Assembly: GCA_030833315.1 (NCBI GenBank)
Contig: JAURHM010000006.1
Coordinates: 1 to 64,000 of the forward strand
From: Burkholderiales bacterium
GTDB taxonomy: Bacteria > Pseudomonadota > Gammaproteobacteria > Burkholderiales > SG8-41
Length of the DNA stretch: 64,000 nucleotides
Direction of reading: 5' to 3'
Shown: positions 17,612 to 26,171 of the stretch, piece after piece
Position numbering within the stretch: the stretch's first letter is position 1
Layout: each line of letters begins with the position of its first letter
Program-made: the position numbers and the translations under genes
Notes under the pieces: generated by a model
What the model saw: the letters and a program-made list of their open reading frames with translations, nothing else
The model's database searches: none
What the model was told of the DNA's origin: nothing

Positions 17612-18145
17612 ATGAGCGAATTCCAATGGGTTTTGAAAGGCCGCTGCTACAAACTGGGGCATGACGTGTGGCATGCCGGCGGCGTGGTGCCGAGCTGGAT
17701 CATTACCGGGAGACATTTCGATCCCAAGGACATCATCCCGCATCTGTTTGAGGAAACCGACCCCGGCTTCCATACCCGCTGCAAACCCGGCGACATCATC
17801 GTCACCGGAAAAAACTTCGGCATGGGCCCGAAAATGAACGGTTATATCGCGATGCAGGCGCTGGGGCTGGGACTGGTCTGCGAATCGATGCCCTTCCTCG
17901 CCTACCGTGCGGCCATCGGCTGCGGCGTGCGAGTGATGACCGACTGCGTCAACGCCACCGACCTGTGCGACACCGGCGATGAAATTGAAGTCAATTTCCG
18001 CGACGGCTTTTTCATTAATCACACACGCGACATCCGCCGTGAATACCCGCCGATCCCCGATGCGCTGATGGAAATCGTCGAACTCGGCGGCAATGCCGGA
18101 TGGCTGCAGCAGTGGCAGGCCAAACGCGCCACCGCCGTATCGTGA
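17612..18145 (+). CDS. Aconitase-superfamily hydratase small subunit (LeuD-like)
   Basis: The 177-residue partner of the preceding large subunit forms the swivelling lid domain: CKPGDIIVTGKNFGMGPKMN is the substrate-binding loop (LeuD proteins usually have GxNFGCGSSREH). The Cys and the Ser-Ser-Arg run of canonical LeuD are replaced by MGPKMN, which argues for a different substrate. Its stop overlaps the GTG start of the following acetyltransferase gene. Confidence 0.87.
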   Translation: MSEFQWVLKGRCYKLGHDVWHAGGVVPSWIITGRHFDPKDIIPHLFEETDPGFHTRCKPGDIIVTGKNFGMGPKMNGYIAMQALGLGLVCESMPFLAYRAAIGCGVRVMTDCVNATDLCDTGDEIEVNFRDGFFINHTRDIRREYPPIPDALMEIVELGGNAGWLQQWQAKRATAVS

Positions 18146-18873
18146 CGCAACATTTCAACGCGCTGGGCCAGCCGGTCGGATTTCCGCTGCCGGACTGGAC
18201 AGCACCGCCGCGGCCGCCGCGCACAACACTGACCGGACGTTATTGCCGCGTCGAACCGCTGGATGCGCAACGTCATCCCACCGAACTGCACACGGCAAAC
18301 CGGCTTGATCCGAGCGGACGCGCATTCACCTATCTTGCAGCCGGACCTTTTGACAGCCTCGACAGCTACCTGAAGTGGATCAACACCAGCTGTCTCAGCC
18401 CTGATCCGTTGTTCCACGCCATCATCGACGGCGACAGCGGCAAGGCCTTGGGCGTCGCTGCCTATATGCGCATTGATCCGGCCAACGGCGTGATCGAAGT
18501 CGGCCACCTCAATTTTTCACCGCTACTACAGCAGACCCGCGTCGCGACCGAAGCGATGCATCTGATGATGAAAAACGCCTTCGCACTTGGCTACCGGCGT
18601 TACGAATGGAAATGCGACTCGCTGAACGCGCCGTCGCAGGCGGCGGCACGACGGCTGGGCTTTTCCTACGAGGGCCGCTTCATCCAGGCGATCACCTACA
18701 AGGGACGCAACCGCGACACCGACTGGTTCTCGATCACCGACCGCGAATGGCCTGCACTTCGCGCAGCTCATGAACAGTGGCTCGCGCCGGAGAATTTTGA
18801 TGGTGAAGGCCGGCAGCGCCTCAGCCTGTCGGCACTGACCGCGCCGCTGCTGCGCGCCGCGGATAAACAATAA
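18142..18873 (+). CDS. GNAT acetyltransferase (RimJ/RimL-like)
   Basis: Read from a GTG at 18142 that overlaps the preceding stop (GTGA), giving 243 residues beginning VTQHFNALGQPVG. The acetyltransferase fold is seen in GRYCRVEPLDAQRH, FHAIIDGDSGKALGVAAYM, GHLNFSPLLQQTRVATEAM (acetyl-CoA loop region) and RRYEWKCDSLNAPSQAAARR. The group acetylates protein N-termini, amino acids or small amines; no substrate can be named. Its stop (18871-18873) falls inside an AT-rich motif shared with five other places in the window. Confidence 0.85.
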   Translation: MTQHFNALGQPVGFPLPDWTAPPRPPRTTLTGRYCRVEPLDAQRHPTELHTANRLDPSGRAFTYLAAGPFDSLDSYLKWINTSCLSPDPLFHAIIDGDSGKALGVAAYMRIDPANGVIEVGHLNFSPLLQQTRVATEAMHLMMKNAFALGYRRYEWKCDSLNAPSQAAARRLGFSYEGRFIQAITYKGRNRDTDWFSITDREWPALRAAHEQWLAPENFDGEGRQRLSLSALTAPLLRAADKQ

Positions 18874-18889
18874 CTATTTGTTTTTATTG
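18872..18889 (+). repeat. AT-rich 18-bp motif, copy A
   Basis: AACTATTTGTTTTTATTG. The next copy, at 54101, is identical over 20 bases when extended. This copy supplies the stop codons of both converging genes (TAA of the GNAT gene, TAG of the ATP-grasp gene). Confidence 0.6.
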
Positions 18890-19917
18890 TGTTTTTTTGA
18901 ACGCGCCCGACTGAGCGCTTCATTCACAATACGCCGCAGCGCATCCCCCCAGGCAACACCGGCAAAACACTGGTTGTTGCCCATCGCGTGCGGGTGCAGA
19001 TCCGGATTGGCGTTGGCCTCGAGAAACACCAACCGTCCGTCCGGCGTCAACCGGTAATCTATACGCCCGTAATCGCGCTGCTCAAGCGCATGGAAAATTG
19101 CACTGCTGACGGTTTCAATATCCCGCCGCAGATTGCCGGAGATTTTCGCGACACGCCAGCGGATGCGCCAGCGGCTGCGGTAAGCGCCGTCATTTTTCAG
19201 TTTATACGAGGCAAAGGTCGGTGCACCCGGACCGCGACGGCCAATGAACAGTTCAACCGCCGGCATCACATCCGGTTTGTTGCCAAGCAGGGCCACATAC
19301 AGGTCGCGGCCTTCGATGAATTCCTCGCAGATCAGCGGCGCATGCACGCGCTTGCGCAACATGCGCACGCGCTGCAGCAGTTCGCGCTCGTTCTTCACCA
19401 GTGAATTGACGCGCACTTCGTCGGAACCGTCGCCGAACTGCGGCTTGATGATCAGCGGGTAAGGTACACGCGGATTGCGGATCGGGCCCGTCGGCGGAAT
19501 CACGAAGTAACGCGGCACCGCCACGCCAAGGTCGGCAGCAATGTGTTTGGACAGCGCCTTGTCGCGCGCCAGTCGCAGGCCGCCGGGACCGGATCCCGTA
19601 TACGGAATCTTCAGCAGATCGAGCAGGCCTGCAATGGACGCATCCATGCTGCGGTCACCATCGACGCATTCGGTCAGATTGAACACCAGCCGCGGCTTCA
19701 GCGCCCGCAGTTCGGCAATCGTGGCGTCGACACCGGCGACAAAAGGCAGCGCCGTGACCCGCAGGCCTTGACTGCGCAGTTCCGCCAGCAGATAGGCTTC
19801 AACGCTGCTGCGATCGGGAACATAAAGCCCGTTTTTGCGGCGGTCCACCGCCTCCGCATCGACCAGCAGCGCAATGTCGCAACGCACGGCTTCGGCTCGT
19901 TTTTGTTGTTGGGCCAT
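18874..19917 (-). CDS. ATP-grasp ligase, D-alanine-D-alanine ligase-like
   Basis: The 347-residue protein has an N-terminal Rossmann-like domain (residues 12-110), then an ATP-grasp fold: IPYTGSGPGGLRLARDKALS, YPLIIKPQFGDGSDEV (ATP-binding lysine and glycine-rich loop), CEEFIEGRDLYVALLG, and the metal-binding end FLEANANPDLHPHA. It resembles Ddl ligases but lacks close agreement in the substrate region, so it may ligate other amino acids or hydroxyacids. It is convergent with the GNAT gene and divergent from a Bug gene. Its last five codons are provided by the AT-rich motif at 18872-18889. Confidence 0.85.
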   Translation of the reverse strand: MAQQQKRAEAVRCDIALLVDAEAVDRRKNGLYVPDRSSVEAYLLAELRSQGLRVTALPFVAGVDATIAELRALKPRLVFNLTECVDGDRSMDASIAGLLDLLKIPYTGSGPGGLRLARDKALSKHIAADLGVAVPRYFVIPPTGPIRNPRVPYPLIIKPQFGDGSDEVRVNSLVKNERELLQRVRMLRKRVHAPLICEEFIEGRDLYVALLGNKPDVMPAVELFIGRRGPGAPTFASYKLKNDGAYRSRWRIRWRVAKISGNLRRDIETVSSAIFHALEQRDYGRIDYRLTPDGRLVFLEANANPDLHPHAMGNNQCFAGVAWGDALRRIVNEALSRARSKKHNKNK

Positions 19918-20032
19918 GTCCCGATTTTAACCCCGGCGCCGGCACGTTGCGCCCGCCCCCCTGTCGCTGCTATCGTGCCCCCCATCCGCGGAGACCACTT
20001 CGTCTTTCGCAGCAACCACCGGAGGATAGACA

Positions 20033-20989
20033 ATGAAACTCGCAACCATCGCCTCAGCGATCCTGGCGACATTGCTGCTGTATGCCGGCAGCGCAGCTGC
20101 ACAGGCCTGCCCCGAGAAAAACATCAACTACTGGCAGGCCTTTCCCGCCGGCGGCGAATCCGATATTTCGGCGCGGCACCAGCAGCTGGTACTGAAAAAA
20201 CGCTGCCCCGGTATCGAAACCATCGTGCAGTACAAACCCGGTGCAGGAGGTGGCCTGATGTGGGCGCAGATCAACAACATGCCCGCCGACGGCTTCAACG
20301 TGATCGGCGTCAACCTGCCGCATATCGTGCTGCAACCCTTCGAGGGCCAGGTGCAGTACAAGACAGACGATGTGATGCCGGTCTACTGGTTCCATTACAC
20401 GCCGGATGCGCTGGTGGTGCCCGCCGACAGCCCGATCAAATCCTTCCAGGACCTGGTCAAGGCCGCGAAGGCACAACCCGGCAAGCTAACCCTCGCCGGC
20501 TCAGGCACCAACTCCGCCAACCATGCCGCACATGAAAAACTTAATCTGGTCGCCGGCGTGCAGACCACCTATGTGCCGTTCAAGGGCACCGGCGACATGA
20601 CCACCGCCGTGCTCGGCGCGCATGTCACCGGGGCGATGTCGTATTCGGCCTTTGCCATCAACAACAAGGGCAAGGTTCGCGCGCTGGCGGTCGCGATGGA
20701 CAAGCGTCACCCGCTGCTGCCCGACGTGCCGACCTTCAAGGAACTGGGCTTTGACTGGATCGACGGCGCCTACCGCGGCATCGGCATGCCTAAATCGACC
20801 ACCCCGGATGCACGCAAGCGCATGTCGGACCTGTGGGCTGCGCTCAACAATGATCCGGAGATGAAGGAACTCGCCGCCAAAAGCGGATTCGAACTGGTCA
20901 ATGTCGGCGTCGACAAGATGGAGCCCTTCATGAAAGACCGCATCCGCGCCTATACCGAAGTGGCCAAACGCATGGGGCTGACCAAATAA
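20033..20989 (+). CDS. Bug/TctC-family periplasmic solute-binding protein (copy 5, divergent)
   Basis: The product has 318 residues, with ACCGGAGGA before the ATG and a signal peptide (ILATLLLYAGSAAA-QA). It is the most unusual Bug protein here: the first loop reads FPAGGESDISAR, the second YKPGAGGGLMW in place of VDNRxGxGG, and residues Cys26 and Cys54 could form a disulfide. The later blocks (GSGTNSANHAAHEKL, YVPFKGTGDM) are still clear. It probably binds a ligand different from those of the other copies. It stands alone between a divergent ATP-grasp gene and a strong bidirectional terminator. Confidence 0.88.
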   Translation: MKLATIASAILATLLLYAGSAAAQACPEKNINYWQAFPAGGESDISARHQQLVLKKRCPGIETIVQYKPGAGGGLMWAQINNMPADGFNVIGVNLPHIVLQPFEGQVQYKTDDVMPVYWFHYTPDALVVPADSPIKSFQDLVKAAKAQPGKLTLAGSGTNSANHAAHEKLNLVAGVQTTYVPFKGTGDMTTAVLGAHVTGAMSYSAFAINNKGKVRALAVAMDKRHPLLPDVPTFKELGFDWIDGAYRGIGMPKSTTPDARKRMSDLWAALNNDPEMKELAAKSGFELVNVGVDKMEPFMKDRIRAYTEVAKRMGLTK

Positions 20990-21010
20990 GCAATACACCG
21001 CTCAATAAAA

Positions 21011-21032
21011 AACGGGGCCTGCAGGCCCCGTT
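21011..21032. terminator. Bidirectional rho-independent terminator
   Basis: AACGGGGCC (21011-21019) pairs with GGCCCCGTT (21024-21032) around TGCA. T-run 21031-21036 and A-run 21007-21012 let it end both the Bug gene (plus strand) and the molybdenum hydroxylase operon (minus strand). Confidence 0.88.
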
Positions 21033-21053
21033 TTTTATTTCTGCGAACAGCTC

Positions 21054-23288
21054 TCAGGCAAACTTCACGCCGGCCTCGCTCATTGCCTGCTGCACCCGTC
21101 CCGGCAGCAACGGCTGCTGGCGCAAGCGCACACCGGTGAGCTGGTGGAAGGCATTGGCGATTGCCGACGGTACCAGCGGTGTCGCCATCTGGCCGGCGCC
21201 CGTCGGATGGTTGGGCGTCTGCACCAGCTTGATGTGGATGTTCGGGATGTCGCGCATCCGCGGCACGTGGTAATCGAAGAAATTCGACTGCTGCACGAGA
21301 CCGCCGCTGACATCGATATGCTCGGTCAGCGCCAGACCGATACCGTAGACAATCGAACTCTCGGTCTGGGCAACAATGTTGTCGGGCTGAATAGCGACCC
21401 CGGCATCAATCACGCACCAGAAATCATGCACGCGGATGCGGCCGTCCTTGTTCAGTGAGACTTCGGCAATACCCGCGAGCTGGGTGCCGCTGTAATCGAG
21501 ATAGGCCACGCCAAGGCCGCGCCCCTCACGCTTGCGGCCCCATGCGGCCATGCGGGCAACCTCACGCAGCACGTCACGTCCACGCTGTGCACGCGGCGTG
21601 CCCGCCAGCTGGCGAATGCGGAATTCAACCGGATCCACACCCAGCTTCGCCGCGACTTCGTCGATGAATACCTCGTTGGCAAAACTGTTCTGGCCGACAC
21701 CAATGGCGCGCAGCGGCGCGGTGCGGATACCGGTGGGCTGCTGCAGACCTTCAGCCAGGCGATGAGGAATGTCATAAGTCGGCAGTTCGGTGCCGCGCAT
21801 CGCGATATTGTCACGGCCCTGCGAAGCCTTGAAGCGAACCGGATCCATATAGGCCAGCGCCTCGTCGCTGACCACGCGATGGTGCCAGGCGACGATCTTG
21901 CCCTTGTCATCCACCGCTGCGCGGATGCGGTTCACGTATTGCGGACGGAAGCGGCCGTTCTTGACATCGTCCTCGCGCGTCCACAGCACTTTCACCGGCT
22001 TGCCGACGGCTTTGGACAGCAGCGCCGAATCGACCATGAACTCGAGGTCACGGTTGCCGCGACGGCCGAATCCACCGCCAAGCAGCATGCCGTTGAACTT
22101 GATCTTGTCCGCAGACAGGCCAAGCGCCGCAGCCACGGCATCCACGGCAATGGTCTGGCTTTGCGTGCCGCACCAGATCTCGCAGCCGTCCTTGCTCACC
22201 GAGGCCACCGAGTTCAGCGGCTCCATCTGCGCATGATAGGCATAATCGGCGCGATACTCGCCTTCAATGACGTTCTGCGCCTTGCCCAGTTCGGGAACAG
22301 CCTGCCCGACGGTTTCCCAGGCCACGCCTTTTTTGCTGTCATCGCGGGCAATTTTCGTGAACGCTTCAAATCCGCTGCCACTGGAATGTTTCCAGCCGCG
22401 CGCCTCGGAGGACCAGGTCACTTTCAAAGCCTGCTTGGCCTTGAACGCCGCCCATGGCGATTCGGCAATCACGCCGACACCGTATTGCAGCGGCACGATC
22501 TGCAACACGCCGGCTACGGCACGCGCCTCGCGGTCGTCGATCTGCACCGGCTGCGCGCGATCCACCGGTTCACGCAGGATGGCGCCGTAGACCATGCCCG
22601 GCACCTGCACGTCGATGCTGTATTGCGCCGATCCGTTGGTCTTGCCGGCAACATCGACCCGCGGCACATCTTTGCCGATCAGACGGAAATGCGCCTTGTC
22701 GAGCGCATCCAGCTGAACTTCAGGCGCCTGCGCCGGCACCTTGGCAAATGCTGCGATCTCGCCATACGACAGCCGGCGCCCCGACTTCGTATGCTCGGCA
22801 TAACCGGGCCCGCTGACGACTTCCGTCAGCGGCACGCCCCAGCGCTGGGCTGCGTTATCGAGCAACACGTAGCGCACCTGGGCGCCGAACTGGCGCAGAT
22901 TGGTGAAGTAACCGGTGACGGTAGCGCTGCCCGCGGTGTACTGCAGGTAACGGAAGGCCGGATTGCCGTAGATCTGATTGTTCGGCGGCGCCGCGACAAT
23001 GCGCACCTTTGACCAGTCGGCATCCATTTCCTCGGCGACGATCAGCGGCAGCGAAGTCAGCGACCCCTGCCCCATTTCAGCCGCCGGCGACTGGATAACC
23101 ACCGTGCCATCGGTGAATACCGTCACCCAGTTGTTGATTTTGCTGCTGCCGGTCGCCGCCTCCGCGGCGCCGACCACCAGTTCCTGCAGTCCCGGCGACG
23201 CCACAGCGACACCGAAGGTCAGACCGGCAGCACCGGTCATGAAACGGCGGCGCGACGGATTCTTGATCATGGGGTTTTGTGCACTCAT
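21054..23288 (-). CDS. Molybdenum hydroxylase large subunit, IorB/xanthine dehydrogenase family, Tat-exported
   Basis: Read from the ATG at 23288 (GGGGAGG upstream), giving 744 residues. The N-terminus is a Tat signal (PSRRRFMTGAAGLTFG), as in isoquinoline 1-oxidoreductase beta subunits. Moco-binding landmarks include AEMGQGSLTSLP, the GGGFGRRGNRD loop, and AIGVGQNSFANE. At about residue 700 the position of the active-site Glu in the family GxGE motif reads GAGQ, that is, Gln. The enzyme class hydroxylates N-heterocycles or oxidises aldehydes using water as oxygen source. The [2Fe-2S] subunit is encoded directly upstream; no FAD subunit is present, so electrons probably pass to a cytochrome. 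Confidence 0.88.
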   Translation of the reverse strand: MSAQNPMIKNPSRRRFMTGAAGLTFGVAVASPGLQELVVGAAEAATGSSKINNWVTVFTDGTVVIQSPAAEMGQGSLTSLPLIVAEEMDADWSKVRIVAAPPNNQIYGNPAFRYLQYTAGSATVTGYFTNLRQFGAQVRYVLLDNAAQRWGVPLTEVVSGPGYAEHTKSGRRLSYGEIAAFAKVPAQAPEVQLDALDKAHFRLIGKDVPRVDVAGKTNGSAQYSIDVQVPGMVYGAILREPVDRAQPVQIDDREARAVAGVLQIVPLQYGVGVIAESPWAAFKAKQALKVTWSSEARGWKHSSGSGFEAFTKIARDDSKKGVAWETVGQAVPELGKAQNVIEGEYRADYAYHAQMEPLNSVASVSKDGCEIWCGTQSQTIAVDAVAAALGLSADKIKFNGMLLGGGFGRRGNRDLEFMVDSALLSKAVGKPVKVLWTREDDVKNGRFRPQYVNRIRAAVDDKGKIVAWHHRVVSDEALAYMDPVRFKASQGRDNIAMRGTELPTYDIPHRLAEGLQQPTGIRTAPLRAIGVGQNSFANEVFIDEVAAKLGVDPVEFRIRQLAGTPRAQRGRDVLREVARMAAWGRKREGRGLGVAYLDYSGTQLAGIAEVSLNKDGRIRVHDFWCVIDAGVAIQPDNIVAQTESSIVYGIGLALTEHIDVSGGLVQQSNFFDYHVPRMRDIPNIHIKLVQTPNHPTGAGQMATPLVPSAIANAFHQLTGVRLRQQPLLPGRVQQAMSEAGVKFA

Positions 23289-23289
23289 C

Positions 23290-23757
23290 TCACACCTCCC
23301 CTTTCGCGGCGCGCTCAATCGCACGGGCGATACGCACATAGGTGCCGCAGCGGCAGATGTTGGGACTCATGTATTCAACAATATCTTCGCGCGAGGGCCG
23401 TGAATTCTGCTTGAGCAGGCCGGCAGCACGCATGATCTGCCCGGACTGGCAGTAACCGCACTGCGGTACCTGTTCGGCGCGCCAGGCTTTCTGCAAGGGG
23501 TGATTGCCGTCCGGCGACAGACCTTCGATGGTCGTCACCTGCTTGCCATCGACATCCTTGATCGCATGCAGGCAGGATTGCGTTGGCTCGCCGTTCAGGT
23601 GCACGGTGCAAGCGCCGCACTGGCCGACGCCGCAACCGAATTTGGTACCGGTGAGTTTCAGTTGCTCACGCAGCACCCACAACAGCGGCGTATCGGGTGC
23701 AGCGGTGATTGTTTTTCGCTGGCCGTTGATGGTCAGCGTCACGGTAACGTTGCTCAT
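23290..23757 (-). CDS. Molybdenum hydroxylase [2Fe-2S] subunit (IorA-like)
   Basis: The 155-residue protein carries two iron-sulfur clusters. The plant-ferredoxin-type cluster uses Cys42, Cys47, Cys50 and Cys62 ([15 protein letters not shown]). The helical second cluster uses QCGYCQSGQ and the NICRCGTY motif. It transfers electrons from the molybdenum site of the large subunit, whose ATG begins one base after this stop, so the two are translationally coupled. It has no signal peptide and would be co-exported with the Tat-bearing large subunit. Confidence 0.92.
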   Translation of the reverse strand: MSNVTVTLTINGQRKTITAAPDTPLLWVLREQLKLTGTKFGCGVGQCGACTVHLNGEPTQSCLHAIKDVDGKQVTTIEGLSPDGNHPLQKAWRAEQVPQCGYCQSGQIMRAAGLLKQNSRPSREDIVEYMSPNICRCGTYVRIARAIERAAKGEV

Positions 23758-23907
23758 GACCCCCCCTTTGAGATTGGCTTTGCGTCCCTCGTTGCGCGCG
23801 TTCTGCGCCGCGCGCTGCGACGGTTTAGATGTTTAGATATTAGCCCAAACCTTGCTCCCCGAAACCCGCAGCTCGACAGCGCCGCAGGTAATCCCCTGAA
23901 CCTACAT

Positions 23908-23925
23908 AAGTTATTGTTTTTATTA
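23908..23925 (+). repeat. AT-rich 18-bp motif, copy C
   Basis: AAGTTATTGTTTTTATTA, touching the stop codon of the M24 gene (23926). It shares the 17-mer AAGTTATTGTTTTTATT exactly with the copy at 56259-56276 (opposite strand), and both continue into similar AT-rich flanks. Confidence 0.6.
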
Positions 23926-25128
23926 TTAAATATTTTGACCGGCGCGGAACAGCCCTCGTGGCGCGCGATGCAGCGGCTCGCAACCGTCGCGTGTGATGCG
24001 CATCAGCTCACCAACCTGCACGCCGGATCGTTTCGATTCATCCGCTTCGGTGGTTACCGGATTGGGTTGGACCACCACGGTCATGTTTTCTTCCAGCGTC
24101 ATCTGCGGCAAGGCGCGCCCGGCCATGCGGCTTTTCGTACCGATGATCGGCTGGAAATAGCCGCCACCGAAACCGTGCACCAGGTCATCACACACCGTGT
24201 AACCCTTTTGCTCGATCAGTGCGGTGGCGTCCATGATTTCCTGCATGGTCGTGCCATGGCGCAATACCTTGGTCACCGCATCGAAGGTGGCTTCGGCCGT
24301 CGCATGCAGATCCGCATAACGCGGCGTCGGATCGGCATCAACGGTAAAGGTGCGCAGGATCTGCCCGGGATAATCCCACCAGAATGCCGACAGCTCGCAG
24401 AAAATGACATCGCCCGCCCGCACCTTGCGCGGCGAAGGATGCTGCGGCGGCACATAGATATGCGGCTGCGCCATCGACGTCACGCCGATGTAATGGATCA
24501 TCGTCGTGCCGCCGTGTTTGATATAGGCGCTCTCCACCAGCGCGCCGAGTTCACGTTCATCCATGCCCACGCGCGTGCCGGCCACCAGCGCGCGCAGTCC
24601 GGCGTCAGACAGCGCCGCACCGATGCGCAGCCAATCGATTTCCTCTTCCGATTTGCGCATGCGCAACTGGGTGTAGTCAGCATCCAGCAGCTTCACTTCG
24701 AAAGCCGCTTCAAGCTGGCGGCATTTGGACAGCACCAGCGGACCGATCAGACCGATACGTTTCGCGCCACGCCGTTTCAGCTCCTCGATGGTCAGCGCGA
24801 TGCCCTGATGCTGCCCCCAGCGCACATCGACATCGCGGGCGATCTTGCGGCCCAGCGGAAAATGGTTGAACCACTCCATGTGCATGACCATGCGCTCACC
24901 GGGCTTGAACACGACATAGGCCTCGACCGTTCCGGGCCAGCCGGTCAGCCATTGCACGGCATTGCCGGCGCGGTGATCGGTGACCACTAGCAGATGGTCA
25001 CAGCAATGTTTTTCCATCGCTGCCGCCAATGCGGTCTGGCGTCTTACATATTCAGCATCCGAAAAATGCGGGTATTGCTGCTGCATCACTGCCTGCAGAC
25101 GCGGCTCAACCTTCAACACTGCACTCAT
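23926..25128 (-). CDS. M24 (pita-bread fold) family protein with lost metal ligands
   Basis: The 400-residue protein has an N-terminal creatinase-type domain (residues 1-170) and a C-terminal M24 domain. In active aminopeptidases the five metal ligands are Asp, Asp, His, Glu, Glu. Here the first Asp region reads FCELSAFWWDYPGQILRTF (Glu and Gln at the two Asp positions), His is kept in LVHGFGGGYF, the first Glu region reads VVVQPNPV (Gln), and the last reads GVQVGELMR (Gly). At most one or two ligands survive, so it is unlikely to be a metallopeptidase. Metal-free relatives such as creatinase hydrolyse small C-N substrates, which fits its place beside cyclodeaminase and hydrolase genes. Confidence 0.85.
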   Translation of the reverse strand: MSAVLKVEPRLQAVMQQQYPHFSDAEYVRRQTALAAAMEKHCCDHLLVVTDHRAGNAVQWLTGWPGTVEAYVVFKPGERMVMHMEWFNHFPLGRKIARDVDVRWGQHQGIALTIEELKRRGAKRIGLIGPLVLSKCRQLEAAFEVKLLDADYTQLRMRKSEEEIDWLRIGAALSDAGLRALVAGTRVGMDERELGALVESAYIKHGGTTMIHYIGVTSMAQPHIYVPPQHPSPRKVRAGDVIFCELSAFWWDYPGQILRTFTVDADPTPRYADLHATAEATFDAVTKVLRHGTTMQEIMDATALIEQKGYTVCDDLVHGFGGGYFQPIIGTKSRMAGRALPQMTLEENMTVVVQPNPVTTEADESKRSGVQVGELMRITRDGCEPLHRAPRGLFRAGQNI

Positions 25129-25159
25129 TGCTTCTCCTGAATCGGGTAAGTGGAACAGA

Positions 25160-26161
25160 TCAGATGGATTTGGAAAACACCGGACTGACCGGCTCCTTGA
25201 GACTGGGCAGATCGGGCGCGGACGGCAGATCCGTGCGCGAACCGAGCAATTGATGGTAACGCACGGCCAACGCCAGATCCTGCAAGGCCGTGCCTACGGA
25301 TTTGAAGGCGACAAGCCCTGATGCAGGCGGCTTGACCACAGCCGCGACAATATGCGCCAGTGTTGCCTGTTTCGTTTCTGACACGGCACCGGCCTGAACC
25401 GCCCTCTGCAGGTCACCGGCCTCATCCGCAGCACGGGGTGAATCCACCACCACCAGCGCAGCATCGGCAAAACACCGCGCATCGACTTCCACCGATTCGG
25501 GTCGCGTGCTGCCGACCGCGCACAGCAGGCGGCAGCCTTCCAGCCATTCGCCACGCACCAGCGGCTCACTGCCGCGATGGCTGGTCGCGGCAACCACAAC
25601 CGAGTGTCCGCGACAGGCGGCTTCTGCGCTGAAAACCGGTGTAACCGGAATCCCCAGACGGGCCGAGTTGTCCCGCGCAAAACGTTCACGGTTTTCAGAA
25701 GAGCGGCTGAAGACGCTGACCGAGGCCAGCGGATAGACGCTGGCCAGACTGTCGAGTTGCATGCGCGCCTGATGGCCGGAACCGACCAGCCCCACCGACA
25801 CCCGTCCGGCAATGGCAACCTGCCGCGCCAGCACGCCGCTGGCCGCACCGGTGCGCAGATCGGTAATCAGGCGGCCGTCGAGCACTGCCAGCAGTTCACC
25901 GTCGGAGAGACGGTACAAGGACACGACGTAACGCACGCCGTGGCCTTCGCGCAGATGGAACACCTTGGTCGCCGCATAACCCGCGGCGTAATCGGTGGCG
26001 AACATCATGCGCATCCAGCCGCCCTCGAAGGCGGTATTCAGCCGCGGCGACACGAAGGTCTTGCCTGCAGCCTCATTCCGCGACATCGCCTCGAGCAAGT
26101 CGATCGCATCCCGCATGCCCAGCACGCCTTCCAGCGCACCGCTTCCCAGCATCACCGCCAT
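25160..26161 (-). CDS. Ornithine cyclodeaminase / mu-crystallin family dehydrogenase
   Basis: The 333-residue protein has the mu-crystallin layout: an N-terminal segment with EGGWMRMMFATDY and KVFHLREG, the TGAASGVLARQVA region, and a Rossmann NAD(P) site VGLVGSGHQARMQLDSL near residue 123. Members are NAD(P)-dependent ketimine reductases, cyclodeaminases or amino acid dehydrogenases. The EGGW and KVFH stretches replace more usual motifs, so the substrate is open. The downstream M24 start lies 32 bp away and the upstream hydrolase stop 11 bp away, so all are probably one transcript. Confidence 0.88.
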   Translation of the reverse strand: MAVMLGSGALEGVLGMRDAIDLLEAMSRNEAAGKTFVSPRLNTAFEGGWMRMMFATDYAAGYAATKVFHLREGHGVRYVVSLYRLSDGELLAVLDGRLITDLRTGAASGVLARQVAIAGRVSVGLVGSGHQARMQLDSLASVYPLASVSVFSRSSENRERFARDNSARLGIPVTPVFSAEAACRGHSVVVAATSHRGSEPLVRGEWLEGCRLLCAVGSTRPESVEVDARCFADAALVVVDSPRAADEAGDLQRAVQAGAVSETKQATLAHIVAAVVKPPASGLVAFKSVGTALQDLALAVRYHQLLGSRTDLPSAPDLPSLKEPVSPVFSKSI

Positions 26162-26171
26162 CTGCCGCTCC

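Noticed and set aside
19543-20535. Plus-strand frame of 330 codons
   Set aside because: It crosses the start regions of two real genes (ATP-grasp and Bug), has no family signature and no ribosome site.
23500-24990. Plus-strand frame of 496 codons opposite the M24 and [2Fe-2S] genes
   Set aside because: Residue composition (His/Arg/Gln-rich) is typical of antisense frames; both minus-strand genes below it are well supported.
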